Positions 1 to 8,147 of a stretch of DNA of 59,633 nt are shown one piece after another. Position numbers and translations under genes: made by a program. Position 1 is the stretch's first letter; every line of letters starts with the position of its first letter. The notes below the pieces were generated by a model that had not been told where the DNA came from, did no database searches, and saw only the letters and a program-made list of their open reading frames with translations. Origin of the DNA: Clostridia bacterium (GTDB taxonomy: Bacteria; Bacillota; Clostridia; Acetivibrionales; DSM-2933). The stretch is taken from positions 1 to 59,633 of the forward strand of contig JAOABQ010000107.1 of the NCBI GenBank assembly GCA_026418275.1, read 5' to 3'.

Positions 1-870
1 GGTTATTCAGTATTTACAGGGGTTGGAGAGCGTTCCAGGGAAGGAAACGATTTATGGCATGAAATGAGAGCCTCCGGTGTTATCAGTAAGACCGCAATGG
101 TATTCGGACAGATGAATGAGCCTCCCGGAGCCAGAATGAGAGTCGGTTTGACCGGTCTTACCATGGCAGAATACTTCCGGGATGAGCGTGGCCAGGATGT
201 TCTCCTCTTTATCGATAATATATTTAGATTCGTACAGGCAGGATCAGAAGTATCCGCCCTCTTGGGAAGAATTCCTTCAGCCGTAGGGTACCAGCCGACC
301 TTGGCAACCGACGTCGGGGTTCTGCAGGAAAGAATCACATCAACTAAAAAAGGTTCCATCACTTCTGTTCAGGCGATTTATGTACCCGCGGACGATTTGA
401 CCGACCCGGCACCGGCAACTACCTTTACCCATTTGGATGCAACCACCGTATTGTCCAGAAAGATAGTTGAGCAGGGAATTTATCCCGCGGTTGACCCGCT
501 TGATTCCACCTCAAGAATTCTTGATCCGAGAATTGTCGGTGAAGAACACTACAGTGTTGCCCGGAAAGTCCAGGAAATACTGCAAAGATATAACGAGCTG
601 CAGGATATTATTGCTATTCTCGGTATGGATGAGTTGTCAGAAGAGGATAAACAGACGGTTTACCGTGCAAGAAAGATCCAGAGATATTTATCCCAACCGT
701 TCTTTGTGGCAGAAACATTTACAGGGTACCCTGGCAAATATGTGCCGATTAAGGAAACCATCCGAGGATTTAAAGAGATCATTGACGGTAAGATGGATGA
801 TATTCCGGAAGCCGCTTTCTATATGAAGGGTACCATTGATGAAGTATACGAAGAAGCAAAGAATATGTAG
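1..870 (+). CDS. atpD: F-type ATP synthase subunit beta (5'-truncated by window edge)
   Basis: Catalytic beta subunit of the F1 ATP synthase. The reading frame is open from base 1, so the visible 289 residues are the C-terminal part of a protein usually near 465 residues; the P-loop lies upstream of the window. Visible landmarks are GVGERSREGNDL with the catalytic-region GER glutamate (residues 7-18 of the fragment), the Walker B strand FIDNIFRF, ALLGRIPSAVGYQPTL, and the DP-rich adenine-side segment PADDLTDPAPATTFTHL. An internal ATG at 64 is not the start, because homology continues upstream of it. It is followed 12 bases later by atpC, the normal end of an atp operon. Identification is secure. 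Confidence 0.97.
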   Translation, partial: GYSVFTGVGERSREGNDLWHEMRASGVISKTAMVFGQMNEPPGARMRVGLTGLTMAEYFRDERGQDVLLFIDNIFRFVQAGSEVSALLGRIPSAVGYQPTLATDVGVLQERITSTKKGSITSVQAIYVPADDLTDPAPATTFTHLDATTVLSRKIVEQGIYPAVDPLDSTSRILDPRIVGEEHYSVARKVQEILQRYNELQDIIAILGMDELSEEDKQTVYRARKIQRYLSQPFFVAETFTGYPGKYVPIKETIRGFKEIIDGKMDDIPEAAFYMKGTIDEVYEEAKNM

Positions 871-882
871 GGGGTGTGATTG

Positions 883-1290
883 ATGGCATCCACATTTCAT
901 CTTGAAATTGTAACCCCTGACAGGAAGTTTTTCTCCAGCGAGGTTGAAATGGCTATTTTAAAAACAACTGACGGAGAAATGGGGATCCTTAAAGGGCATA
1001 CACCCATGGTAGTTGCAGTGGGCATTGGTCCTATAAGGATACTGGAAAATGGACAGTGGATTGAGGCGGTGCTTTCGGAGGGGTTTATGGAAGTATTGCC
1101 GGATAAAACAGTGATTTTAACGGACACTGCCGAGTGGCCGGAAGAGATTGATGTCAATAGGGCAATGGCTGCAAAGACCAGAGCAGAGGAAAGGCTTCAA
1201 AGACAGCTGGCTCAAGTCGAATTTTATCGGTCAAGGGCAGCGCTTGCAAGAGCCATGGCAAGACTTAAGGTTGCAAAAGAAATTAAATAA
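883..1290 (+). CDS. atpC: F-type ATP synthase subunit epsilon
   Basis: Epsilon subunit of F1, which links the central stalk to the c-ring and can inhibit ATP hydrolysis. The 135-residue product has the N-terminal beta-sandwich (FHLEIVTPDRKFFSSEV, then GEMGILKGHTPMVVAV) and a C-terminal two-helix region rich in Ala, Arg and Glu (AAKTRAEERLQRQLAQ). I chose ATG 883 over the adjacent TTG at 880, because the AGGGGGTG ribosome site (869-876) is better spaced from 883. It is the last gene of the operon and is followed directly by an intrinsic terminator. Confidence 0.96.
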   Translation: MASTFHLEIVTPDRKFFSSEVEMAILKTTDGEMGILKGHTPMVVAVGIGPIRILENGQWIEAVLSEGFMEVLPDKTVILTDTAEWPEEIDVNRAMAAKTRAEERLQRQLAQVEFYRSRAALARAMARLKVAKEIK

Positions 1291-1296
1291 TATGTG

Positions 1297-1327
1297 AAAG
1301 GCTACTCATCAATAGGGTAGCCTTTTA
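1297..1327 (+). terminator. Intrinsic terminator of the atp operon
   Basis: Perfect 9-bp stem AAAGGCTAC / GTAGCCTTT around a loop of about 11 bases, with the T-rich 3' arm running into TTTATGTTT. It lies 6 bases after the atpC stop. Confidence 0.85.
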
Positions 1328-1380
1328 TGTTTATCTGATTTATATGCGTTCATATCTTTACATCAATTCTTGCAATAGTG

Positions 1381-1389
1381 TGATATAAT
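1381..1389 (+). promoter_or_regulatory. Probable extended -10 promoter for the AICAR transformylase gene
   Basis: TGATATAAT fits an extended -10 (TGnTATAAT). No good -35 is visible at 16-18 bp. It lies about 90 bases before the TTG start, giving a leader with a poly-A tract but no recognisable purine riboswitch. Confidence 0.45.
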
Positions 1390-1477
1390 ATAAAAAAAAT
1401 TTTAAAGCTTATGCCAATTTGTTTGTAACAGTATAGAAGCTATCTCCAATTTTTTAAATAACAAGGGGGGTTAAAAT

Positions 1478-2647
1478 TTGAATACATACAATCTTAAATA
1501 TGGGTGCAACCCGCACCAAAAGCCTGCCAGCATTTACACGAAAGACGGTGATTTGCCGTTTAAAATTCTAAATGGGAATCCCGGATATATTAATTTGCTG
1601 GATGCATTAAATTCATGGCAATTGGTAAAGGAGCTTAAACAGGTTTTTAAGATGCCTGCTGCAGCATCTTTCAAGCATGTCAGCCCTGCTGGTGCAGCCG
1701 TTGGTTTACCTCTCAGCGAGGTTCTCAAAAAATCATATTTTGTTGAGGATTTGGACTTAAGCCCGCTGGCATCTGCATATGCACGTGCCAGAGGCGCCGA
1801 CAGAATGTCTTCATTCGGGGACTGGGCGGCCTTAAGTGATATTGTGGATAAGTCAACGGCAAATATATTAAAAAGAGAGGTTTCGGACGGTGTTATTGCA
1901 CCCGGTTATACACCGGCTGCACTTGAGATACTTAAATCAAAAAAGAATGGAAATTATAATATCCTTGAAGTGGATAGTGCATTCGAACCTCAGGACATTG
2001 AGATCCGAAGTGCATTTGGGGTTTTGTTCGAACAACTGAGAAATAAAGTAGTCCCCGGATTTGAAGACATTATGAACGTAGTCACCGACAACAAGTCTAT
2101 TCCCGATGAAGCAAAACGGGATTTAATCATTAGCATGATAACGCTGAAGTATACCCAGTCCAATTCCGTATGTTATGTTTATGACGGTCAAGTCATAGGG
2201 AACGGCGCAGGACAGCAATCACGGATACACTGCACGCGCCTTGCAGGGGATAAGGCTGATACCTGGTACTTAAGGCAGCATCCATCCGTTTTAAATCTAA
2301 AGTTTAAGACGGGTTTAAGCAGGCCGGAACGTGACAATGCCATTGATTTATATCTTCGGGAGGATGTGACTGAAAACGAAGAAAAGGCATGGAAACAATT
2401 GTTTGAAGAAGCACCCGGAAGGCTTTCGAAAGTAGAAAAAAGTGAATGGATATCAAATTTGAAGGGTGTTTCATTAGGATCAGACGCTTATTTCCCGTTC
2501 AGAGACAATGTTGACCGTGCTTATAATAGCGGCGTCCGCTACATTGTGCAGCCTGGCGGATCCGTTAGAGATGAAAATGTTTTAAAGGCTTGCAATGAAT
2601 ATGGGCTTGCAATGGTATATTCCAACTTAAGACTGTTCCATCATTAA
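1478..2647 (+). CDS. Stand-alone AICAR transformylase (PurH C-terminal-domain type)
   Basis: Phosphoribosylaminoimidazolecarboxamide formyltransferase, the penultimate step of purine synthesis (AICAR + 10-formyl-THF to FAICAR). At 389 residues it matches only the transformylase half of bifunctional PurH (about 510 residues); the N-terminal IMP cyclohydrolase domain is absent. Motifs that fix the assignment are YGCNPHQKPASIY near the N terminus, the catalytic Lys-His in FKHVSPAGAAVGLPL, SNSVCYVYDGQVIGNGAGQQ, and IVQPGGSVRDENVL close to the end. The start is TTG, 7 bases after a strong AAGGGGGG site. It appears monocistronic. IMP cyclohydrolase would have to come from another gene, which is not in this window. 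Confidence 0.9.
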   Translation: MNTYNLKYGCNPHQKPASIYTKDGDLPFKILNGNPGYINLLDALNSWQLVKELKQVFKMPAAASFKHVSPAGAAVGLPLSEVLKKSYFVEDLDLSPLASAYARARGADRMSSFGDWAALSDIVDKSTANILKREVSDGVIAPGYTPAALEILKSKKNGNYNILEVDSAFEPQDIEIRSAFGVLFEQLRNKVVPGFEDIMNVVTDNKSIPDEAKRDLIISMITLKYTQSNSVCYVYDGQVIGNGAGQQSRIHCTRLAGDKADTWYLRQHPSVLNLKFKTGLSRPERDNAIDLYLREDVTENEEKAWKQLFEEAPGRLSKVEKSEWISNLKGVSLGSDAYFPFRDNVDRAYNSGVRYIVQPGGSVRDENVLKACNEYGLAMVYSNLRLFHH

Positions 2648-2693
2648 TGCAAGACAGAAAACACAAAAACGAGTTTAAAGGGAGGTTTTTAAA

Positions 2694-3212
2694 ATGCAAC
2701 AAAAGTCTGAGGAGGATATGGTTTTAAAGTTTGAAAAGATGACTGTGGAGCATGCAAAAGAAATTATGGACATATTCAACTACTATATAGAAAACAGCTT
2801 TGCTGCATACCCTGATACAAAGCTTCCTTATGAATTTTACGGCAAATTTTTAGAAATGACAAAAGGGTATCCGGCTTTTGCAATGAAAGATGAGAATAAA
2901 GACAGGGTATTAGGCTTTTGTTTTTTGAGAGCGTATAACCCGTTTCCGGTATTTAAGGAGGCAGCGGAAATAAGTTACTTTATACATAAAGATGATGTAG
3001 GCAAGGGAATTGGCGAAGAGGCATTAAATGTACTCCAGCAAGAGGCTAAGAAGATGGGAATCCGCAATTTACTAGCAAGCATTTCCTCCGAAAATGAACA
3101 AAGTTTGAAGTTTCATAGAAAAAATGGTTTTAGGGAATGTGGGAGGCTCCATCAGATAGGAAATAAAAAAGGCAAAAGATTCGATGTTGTATGGATGGAG
3201 AAGGAATTATGA
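2694..3212 (+). CDS. GNAT family N-acetyltransferase
   Basis: A 172-residue acyl-CoA-dependent acetyltransferase; the substrate cannot be told from sequence. The fold signature is EISYFIHKDDVGKGIGEEAL (beta4 and the acetyl-CoA pyrophosphate loop, here GKGIGE) followed by the late SSENEQSLKFHRKNGFRECG segment typical of the phosphinothricin/amino-acid acetyltransferase-like branch. ATG 2694 is preceded by GGGAGG at good spacing. Its TGA overlaps the ATG of the next gene (ATGA), so the two are probably translationally coupled. Confidence 0.85.
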   Translation: MQQKSEEDMVLKFEKMTVEHAKEIMDIFNYYIENSFAAYPDTKLPYEFYGKFLEMTKGYPAFAMKDENKDRVLGFCFLRAYNPFPVFKEAAEISYFIHKDDVGKGIGEEALNVLQQEAKKMGIRNLLASISSENEQSLKFHRKNGFRECGRLHQIGNKKGKRFDVVWMEKEL

Positions 3213-4384
3213 AGGAGTTGATAATGAATCTAGTAGGAATCGTCATTACTATTTCTCTTTTATGGTTAGTAATTATTTTGCCTGTCTGGATGTTTATATC
3301 CAATGTAGGGAGACTGATAAGCTCGTTTAAGAAGAATTACAAAACCAGGGATGAATCCTTAAAAAGGTTGGTCTTTGATGTGGTTGGTATTGGTTTTATA
3401 CCTTTTATTTCATTCATGTTTTTTAATGGCTTAAGGGATTACAATGAGCCGATTATAATCCCTAACGACTTTTTTCATTTACACACTCCTTTTTCAAAGG
3501 AGCATTTTTTGACAATTGTAGGGCTTTTTTTGTTTTCCGTACTTTCTCTCTGGATAAAGAGAGTTTTTAGGGAAAACCTTTCACCGGTTTTACTGGTTTT
3601 AAGCTCAGTTGGTATACTGCAGGGAATCGTATTAAATATATTTATTCTCGTTCAGCTTATTTCCAATGTAGATATTTTAACACTTTGGTTTATAATCTTT
3701 TTTTCCATGAATACCATCGTCGTCTATCTTACTGAGTTGCAAACGGGATTTAGGGAATTTGTTGAATTGGAAAAACTAACAGAAAAAAAGTACTCAAGCA
3801 AGTTTTTACAGAAGATATATTGGAATTTGATTCACTGGAAGTGGTATATGAACCCCTGGCTGTTTTTACTTTTGATTCCCTTTACGGTAATTCTTCAGGC
3901 CATTTTAATTCTTTTCGGGCAAAAGCCGGATTCTTGCATAGAAGCTTTTACAAAAACCTGTGATTGGACTTTTTCACAGTATCAGCCGCCAGCCCCGGTT
4001 AAAGTGGATCCCCATTACCTTTGTACCATAGCATCCAAGGGGCATGAGGGTTTGGTAAAACCCTTAAGGTTAGGTATCCGGGGGGGAACGATTATAAAGG
4101 TAAACCGGCAGTTATTAATCGCCAATGCTTTTGAAAATATACTTGAAGAATATGTTCCTAAATTTCATAAGGCGGTCAGACGGGTATACGGTAAAATTGG
4201 AATTCCTTTATACCGCTGGGTTGAAAATGTGTGGATTGCAGATGCTTTTTATATAATCATGAAGCCCCTTGAGTTCTTCTTTCTCTTTTGCATTTATTTA
4301 ATTGATGTAAAGCCGGAAAACCGGATTGGGCGCCAATATATTCCCAGTAATCTTATAATTTCAGGAAAAGAGGCTGGTGAATAA
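3209..4384 (+). CDS. Polytopic membrane protein of unknown function
   Basis: A protein of about 391 residues with roughly six to seven hydrophobic segments: the N-terminal helix, two near residues 55-75 and 105-120, a pair around 125-180, one near 220-245, and a C-terminal helix near 355-375. A conserved-looking cytosolic block lies at about residues 245-325: CIEAFTKTCDWTFSQ, HYLCTIASKGHEGLVKPLRL and VNRQLLIANAFENILEEYVP. It resembles an uncharacterised family of bacterial membrane proteins (I think DUF6688, not certain). Two starts are plausible: ATG 3209, overlapping the stop of the upstream gene, and ATG 3224, which has the better AAGGAG site six bases upstream. No function is inferred beyond coupling to the acetyltransferase gene. 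Confidence 0.75.
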   Translation: MKELIMNLVGIVITISLLWLVIILPVWMFISNVGRLISSFKKNYKTRDESLKRLVFDVVGIGFIPFISFMFFNGLRDYNEPIIIPNDFFHLHTPFSKEHFLTIVGLFLFSVLSLWIKRVFRENLSPVLLVLSSVGILQGIVLNIFILVQLISNVDILTLWFIIFFSMNTIVVYLTELQTGFREFVELEKLTEKKYSSKFLQKIYWNLIHWKWYMNPWLFLLLIPFTVILQAILILFGQKPDSCIEAFTKTCDWTFSQYQPPAPVKVDPHYLCTIASKGHEGLVKPLRLGIRGGTIIKVNRQLLIANAFENILEEYVPKFHKAVRRVYGKIGIPLYRWVENVWIADAFYIIMKPLEFFFLFCIYLIDVKPENRIGRQYIPSNLIISGKEAGE

Positions 4385-4548
4385 TGCCGGAGGGATAACT
4401 CTATAGTGTTGGTTATTTTTGGGAAGGGGAATTCATTATCATTTCCCCTAAATAAATGTGCTAAGAATAATTGTCCAATGTTTTTATATAAATATTAAAG
4501 GGACAGTTATAAGTCAATATGGCAGACCTTAAATAAGGAGGCACATTA

Positions 4549-4887
4549 ATGAATCCGTTTCGTAGAAGATTTTTTGGTGCAGATCAAAGGGATGTTCACC
4601 TTTATATCATGAATTTAACTAAGAAATATGATAAAGAGATTATGGAAAGGGACGCTAAAACCAGAATTATTGAAGAGCAAAGCAGCAAGGAGCAAAAGGC
4701 AATCGTTGAACTGGTTCGAACGTTTATCCAAACCTGTGAAGTGATGGATGAAAACTTAAACAGCCAGTCAGCAGTTTATTGGACAAGCAAAGCATATTAT
4801 AATGTTTTGAATATGCTGAAGGAAAGTGCTGAAACTAAGAAATTAAAAGTTAAATTAAATGAGATGATCAATATGACATCTTTATAA
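4549..4887 (+). CDS. Small coiled-coil protein with a DivIVA-like N terminus
   Basis: A 112-residue cytosolic protein. The first 30 residues, RRRFFGADQRDVHLYIMNLT, have the spacing of the DivIVA/GpsB membrane-curvature module (hydrophobic-x5-G-x-D/x-x-D-V-x-x-Y/F-hydrophobic), followed by a charged helix likely to be a coiled coil (residues 25-60). The C-terminal half (MDENLNSQSAVYWTSKAYYN) is not recognised. It has an excellent AGGAGG site and lies 41 bases upstream of amj. A cell-division or cell-wall role is inference from the DivIVA resemblance and this neighbour; the resemblance is short. Confidence 0.65.
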   Translation: MNPFRRRFFGADQRDVHLYIMNLTKKYDKEIMERDAKTRIIEEQSSKEQKAIVELVRTFIQTCEVMDENLNSQSAVYWTSKAYYNVLNMLKESAETKKLKVKLNEMINMTSL

Positions 4888-4928
4888 AAGAAGGTTTATG
4901 ATTTTTATGGACACGATGGAGGGACTAT

Positions 4929-5747
4929 ATGACACCGCAAATCATAGTCATTATGGTGCTAACTTTTGTTATATACGTAATTGGAACACTGGCCTATTCA
5001 GTAAGAGTGGTAGGTGTAAGGACGGGAAGGATTGCAGTGGCGTTTGCCATTTTTAATATTTTTGCACTCGTTTCCAGGACTGCAAACACGTTTCAGGCTC
5101 CACTGCTTTCAAATATGATGGAAAAGAGGATAAGGGCCGGAAATGCCGAAAGTATGATTGAAGTTTTCAGGTTGATTTTGGTGTCCATGACGGTGGCCAC
5201 TGTTATTGGTGCAATACTAATTCCTACTTTTATCAGGCTTTTTGGCAGGGCTGTCGAGTCGTTCAGTATCCATAGGTCTATACCCAAGGTTTTGCTGCAT
5301 GGCTTTTCCAAAGCTGGGGTTGAGCAGTTTAAAAGAAGTATAGCCATACCCAGAAAAGAAAATTTTTCAGAGCTTAAAAGCTTTCGTAAAATACCTAAAA
5401 AGATCGTTATTTTAAACGTTTTGGCAACTTCGATTGCGAACGTGGGGGTTTTGGCTTCCCTTTACGCAGGATGCCTGATTCCTGAGCTCCGGACAACCTG
5501 CAGCAATCTATCGCCCGTGATTAACGGGTTTGCAACCATTGCCATGTTTTTATTTATCGACCCTTATATTTCTATTCTGACAGACGATGTGATCCGGGGC
5601 GAATGCTCAATGCGGGATTTTAACCGGTGCATCATTTTTATTGTTGGAGGACTTATTGTCGGGACCATTTTGGCACAGGCGCTTTTGGTACCGGCATCCT
5701 GGGTGATTGTAGAAATTGTCGAAGTTGTGGACCGGTTTTGGCGTTAG
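4929..5747 (+). CDS. amj: Lipid II flippase, Amj family
   Basis: A 272-residue polytopic membrane protein matching Amj (YdaH of Bacillus subtilis), the alternative to MurJ for flipping lipid II across the cytoplasmic membrane. Typical features are the N-terminal helix (IVIMVLTFVIYVIGTLAYSV), the motif VRTGRIAVAFAIFNIFALVS, SRTANTFQAPLLSNMME, a central cytoplasmic segment of basic residues (IPRKENFSELKSFRKIPKK), and C-terminal helices including FLFIDPYISILTDDVIRG. Length agrees with the family (about 265-275 residues). GGAGGG lies just before the ATG. In B. subtilis the gene is under envelope-stress sigma control; no such promoter is evident here. Confidence 0.88.
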   Translation: MTPQIIVIMVLTFVIYVIGTLAYSVRVVGVRTGRIAVAFAIFNIFALVSRTANTFQAPLLSNMMEKRIRAGNAESMIEVFRLILVSMTVATVIGAILIPTFIRLFGRAVESFSIHRSIPKVLLHGFSKAGVEQFKRSIAIPRKENFSELKSFRKIPKKIVILNVLATSIANVGVLASLYAGCLIPELRTTCSNLSPVINGFATIAMFLFIDPYISILTDDVIRGECSMRDFNRCIIFIVGGLIVGTILAQALLVPASWVIVEIVEVVDRFWR

Positions 5748-5811
5748 AGACAACATGTCTTATTGGATCCTGAGGTTGTAATTACTTTATTAATGAGAAG
5801 AGGGTGTTGAA

Positions 5812-6666
5812 ATGCTTGCAAAGGAAATATATAAAAAACTGGATATAGATTTTACAGTAGACAGCTTAAAAGATGATTGGAGTTTTATGGAGTTTAACGA
5901 GTTTATCCATCCCTTGTTTAGAAAAAGGCATATGGGTCTTATGCTGGATAATGCCCAGGTAATTAAAAAGGTGTATACCGCCGTGTTTCCTGACAGAGAG
6001 ATCATTGATAAAATACTGGAAGAGGGTCAAGCCGATGTTTTGCTGTTTTCTCACCATGCAATGGGGTATGATGGGAGTGTAGAAGGTTTTCCGTTTTACA
6101 GCATTCCAAACGATAAACTGCAAAAAATGGTAGAACAAAGAGTTTCTTTTTATGTCCTTCATGTGCCCCTGGATAAAAATGGGTACTATTCTACTGCATA
6201 CAGCTTGGCAAATGCTTTAAGGCTGGATGTGGTGGACGATTTCTGTGAGTACTTTGGAGTAAAAATTGGTGTTGTCTGCAAGACGGATAAAAAGACTGTG
6301 TGGGAACTGGTCCAAGATGTAAAAGGGATTATTGGACATGATGTAAAACTTATAAATTACGGTGAAGAGAGCATAAAAGGCGGAAGAATAGCCATTGCAG
6401 CCGGGGGAGGAAGCTATCCCTTTGTTGCCGAGGAACTGGTAAAGCTGGGAATAAATCTTTACCTTACCGGATTTACAAGACCCCTGCCGTCCTTTGAACC
6501 GACCATGGAATTTCACCGGATTGTAGAGGAGAATAAAATAAATGTAATAGGTGCTACTCACTATTCAACTGAAAAATATGCTTGCATGGCAATGGTTGAA
6601 TATTTTAAAAGGATGGGGCTTCCCGCTGCGTTTATTGAAGGGAGACCCTATTTGGAAGATTTATAA
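5812..6666 (+). CDS. NIF3/YqfO-family dinuclear-metal protein
   Basis: A 284-residue member of the NIF3 (GTP cyclohydrolase I type 2-like) family, a ring-forming protein with a two-metal site and no settled biochemical role. Metal-ligand motifs in order: LLFSHHAMGYD (His-His), VLHVPLDKNG (His...Asp), and the C-terminal GATHYSTEKYACMAMVEYF (His...Glu). The glycine-rich GGRIAIAAGGGSYPFV segment and VKLGINLYLTGF match the family core. It lacks the extra internal PII-like domain found in longer YqfO proteins. It has a GAGGGTG ribosome site. Confidence 0.85.
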   Translation: MLAKEIYKKLDIDFTVDSLKDDWSFMEFNEFIHPLFRKRHMGLMLDNAQVIKKVYTAVFPDREIIDKILEEGQADVLLFSHHAMGYDGSVEGFPFYSIPNDKLQKMVEQRVSFYVLHVPLDKNGYYSTAYSLANALRLDVVDDFCEYFGVKIGVVCKTDKKTVWELVQDVKGIIGHDVKLINYGEESIKGGRIAIAAGGGSYPFVAEELVKLGINLYLTGFTRPLPSFEPTMEFHRIVEENKINVIGATHYSTEKYACMAMVEYFKRMGLPAAFIEGRPYLEDL

Positions 6667-6713
6667 GACAGTATGGAATGTGTAAATGGGCGAAAAATTC
6701 GGGAGGTTTATTT

Positions 6714-7517
6714 ATGAACAGGAGAAAATGGATCATAGGCATTTTATTAGCTCTTGCGATGATGATGAGCGCATGTTCCGGTAAAGGAGCATATGAAAAT
6801 ACGGTAACAGTAGAGGAAAGTATTTTAAGGAGCGGTACCAATGATCAAAATACAGTTGAGCTCAAAAAGATGAATGACCATATGTGGATACATACCAGTT
6901 ATATGGATTATCAAGGTAATAAAACTCCTTCCAATGGGATGGTTGTCCTAACTTCCAAAGGGTTGGTTTTAGTGGATACACCTTGGAACGATGAACAGAC
7001 TAGAGAATTAATAAAGCTCGCAGAGGAAAAATTCAAAGAGGATTTTGTTATGGCAATCATCACCCATGCCCATGATGACCGAATAGGTGGAATTAACACT
7101 TTATTGGAAAACAATATTGAAGTGAAGAGTACTGCTTTAACGGCAAACTTAGCTGAAAAGGTAGGGTTCAAAAGGCCGAATTCCATCCTAAACGAGAAGG
7201 AAGAAGAGATTCAAGCGGGCAATACGATGATGGAAATGCTCTATCCCGGGGAAGGGCACAGCAAGGATAATATTACAGTATGGTTTTCAAAGGAGAAAGT
7301 ACTGTTTGGCGGTTGTTTGATCAAATCGGATGATGCTAAGGATTTAGGCAGTATAAAGGATGCAAATATAAAGGAATGGCCTGTATCCGTAAGAAAGGTC
7401 TTGGAAAGGTACGGAAATGCGGTGATGGTTGTACCAGGGCACGGCAATCATGGGAATATTAATCTGTTACATCATACCCTGGAACTTCTAAGTAAGGGGA
7501 CCGATGGTGCAAATTAG
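6714..7517 (+). CDS. Lipoprotein subclass B1 metallo-beta-lactamase
   Basis: A zinc beta-lactamase fold protein of 267 residues with the full B1 ligand set. The Zn1 site has H118 and H120 in THAHDDRIGG plus H182 in PGEGHSKDN; the Zn2 site has D122, C201 in LFGGCLIKS and H243 in VVPGHGNHG. VLVDTPWND, the conserved lysine after the cysteine, and the late LLHHTLELL helix are all typical of B1 enzymes such as BcII. The signal peptide ends in a lipobox (MMSAC, C21), so the enzyme should be membrane-anchored on the outer face, as in NDM-type enzymes. Hydrolysis of beta-lactams including carbapenems is the expected activity but is untested here. I chose ATG 6714, after GGGAGG, over ATG 6678, because it gives a clean signal peptide. 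Position 233 (BcII numbering), usually Asn, appears to be Ser (LGSIKD). Its stop codon overlaps that of the convergent VOC gene. Confidence 0.92.
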   Translation: MNRRKWIIGILLALAMMMSACSGKGAYENTVTVEESILRSGTNDQNTVELKKMNDHMWIHTSYMDYQGNKTPSNGMVVLTSKGLVLVDTPWNDEQTRELIKLAEEKFKEDFVMAIITHAHDDRIGGINTLLENNIEVKSTALTANLAEKVGFKRPNSILNEKEEEIQAGNTMMEMLYPGEGHSKDNITVWFSKEKVLFGGCLIKSDDAKDLGSIKDANIKEWPVSVRKVLERYGNAVMVVPGHGNHGNINLLHHTLELLSKGTDGAN

Positions 7518-7891
7518 CAATATGTCACCCAAAATCCCCATCTAACATTAAATCTATCTATAAATCTGACAACGCATGGGCTATAATCTGTTGCTTGCAT
7601 AGGTGAAATTATTGTACTGCCATCTTTTAGAACTGAATAAGCATCTTTCAAAGCTTCTTCATTGTCGAAGCTGACAGCCAATTGATACCCGCCTGACTCA
7701 GAAAAACCATCATTATCGCCAAAGTCGTTTAACATAAGTAATTGACTATGTATAAAAATTTCTGCATGAACAATGAGACCATCCTGCTCAGGTTTTTGCA
7801 TAACCGTTTTGACAGTAGCATTAAATGCTTTTACATATAGATCGATTGCTTCTTTGCATTGTCCATTAAAATATATATGCGTAACTAACAT
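7514..7891 (-). CDS. VOC-family (glyoxalase/PhnB-like) protein
   Basis: A 125-residue single-domain vicinal-oxygen-chelate protein of the PhnB/3-demethylubiquinone methyltransferase-like subgroup. Typical features are THIYFNGQCKEAIDLYVKAF at the N terminus, a central HAEIFIHSQLLMLNDF, and the C-terminal DRFNVRWGFWVTY. The reaction is unknown; members often act as metalloenzymes or resistance proteins. The ATG is preceded on the minus strand by GGGGGAT. The last bases overlap the stop of the metallo-beta-lactamase gene, so the two converge with no space for a terminator. Confidence 0.85.
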   Translation of the reverse strand: MLVTHIYFNGQCKEAIDLYVKAFNATVKTVMQKPEQDGLIVHAEIFIHSQLLMLNDFGDNDGFSESGGYQLAVSFDNEEALKDAYSVLKDGSTIISPMQATDYSPCVVRFIDRFNVRWGFWVTYC

Positions 7892-8081
7892 ATTATCCCC
7901 CTATTTTTAAAAGGCTCTATTAAATGCTCATCCAATATCACGTGATAAACCGGTCCATATCTTGCTAATAAAATTATAACACGGACAGGAAAGATATGAA
8001 CCCACAATCAGCTGAAAAAAACATATTCGAGATGGAAAACAGTCTAAAGCGGTATTCTGCAAAGAGCCCTTTTATACAGAA

Positions 8082-8125
8082 GTTATTGCATAATTATACA
8101 TTTAGATGTATAATTATGCAATAAC
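8082..8125. repeat. Perfect 20-bp inverted repeat ahead of the GNAT gene
   Basis: GTTATTGCATAATTATACAT (8082-8101) is followed after only four bases (TTAG) by its exact reverse complement (8106-8125). AT-rich with no following T-run, it ends 8 bases before the AAGGAGG ribosome site of the gene at 8148. It could be an mRNA stem that limits translation, an operator, or a terminator for upstream transcription. Confidence 0.7.
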
Positions 8126-8147
8126 CTTCGGGTAAGGAGGGATTTAA

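Noticed and set aside
1328..1477. Purine riboswitch ahead of the AICAR transformylase gene
   Set aside because: The leader is short, AT-rich and lacks the three-stem purine aptamer pattern.
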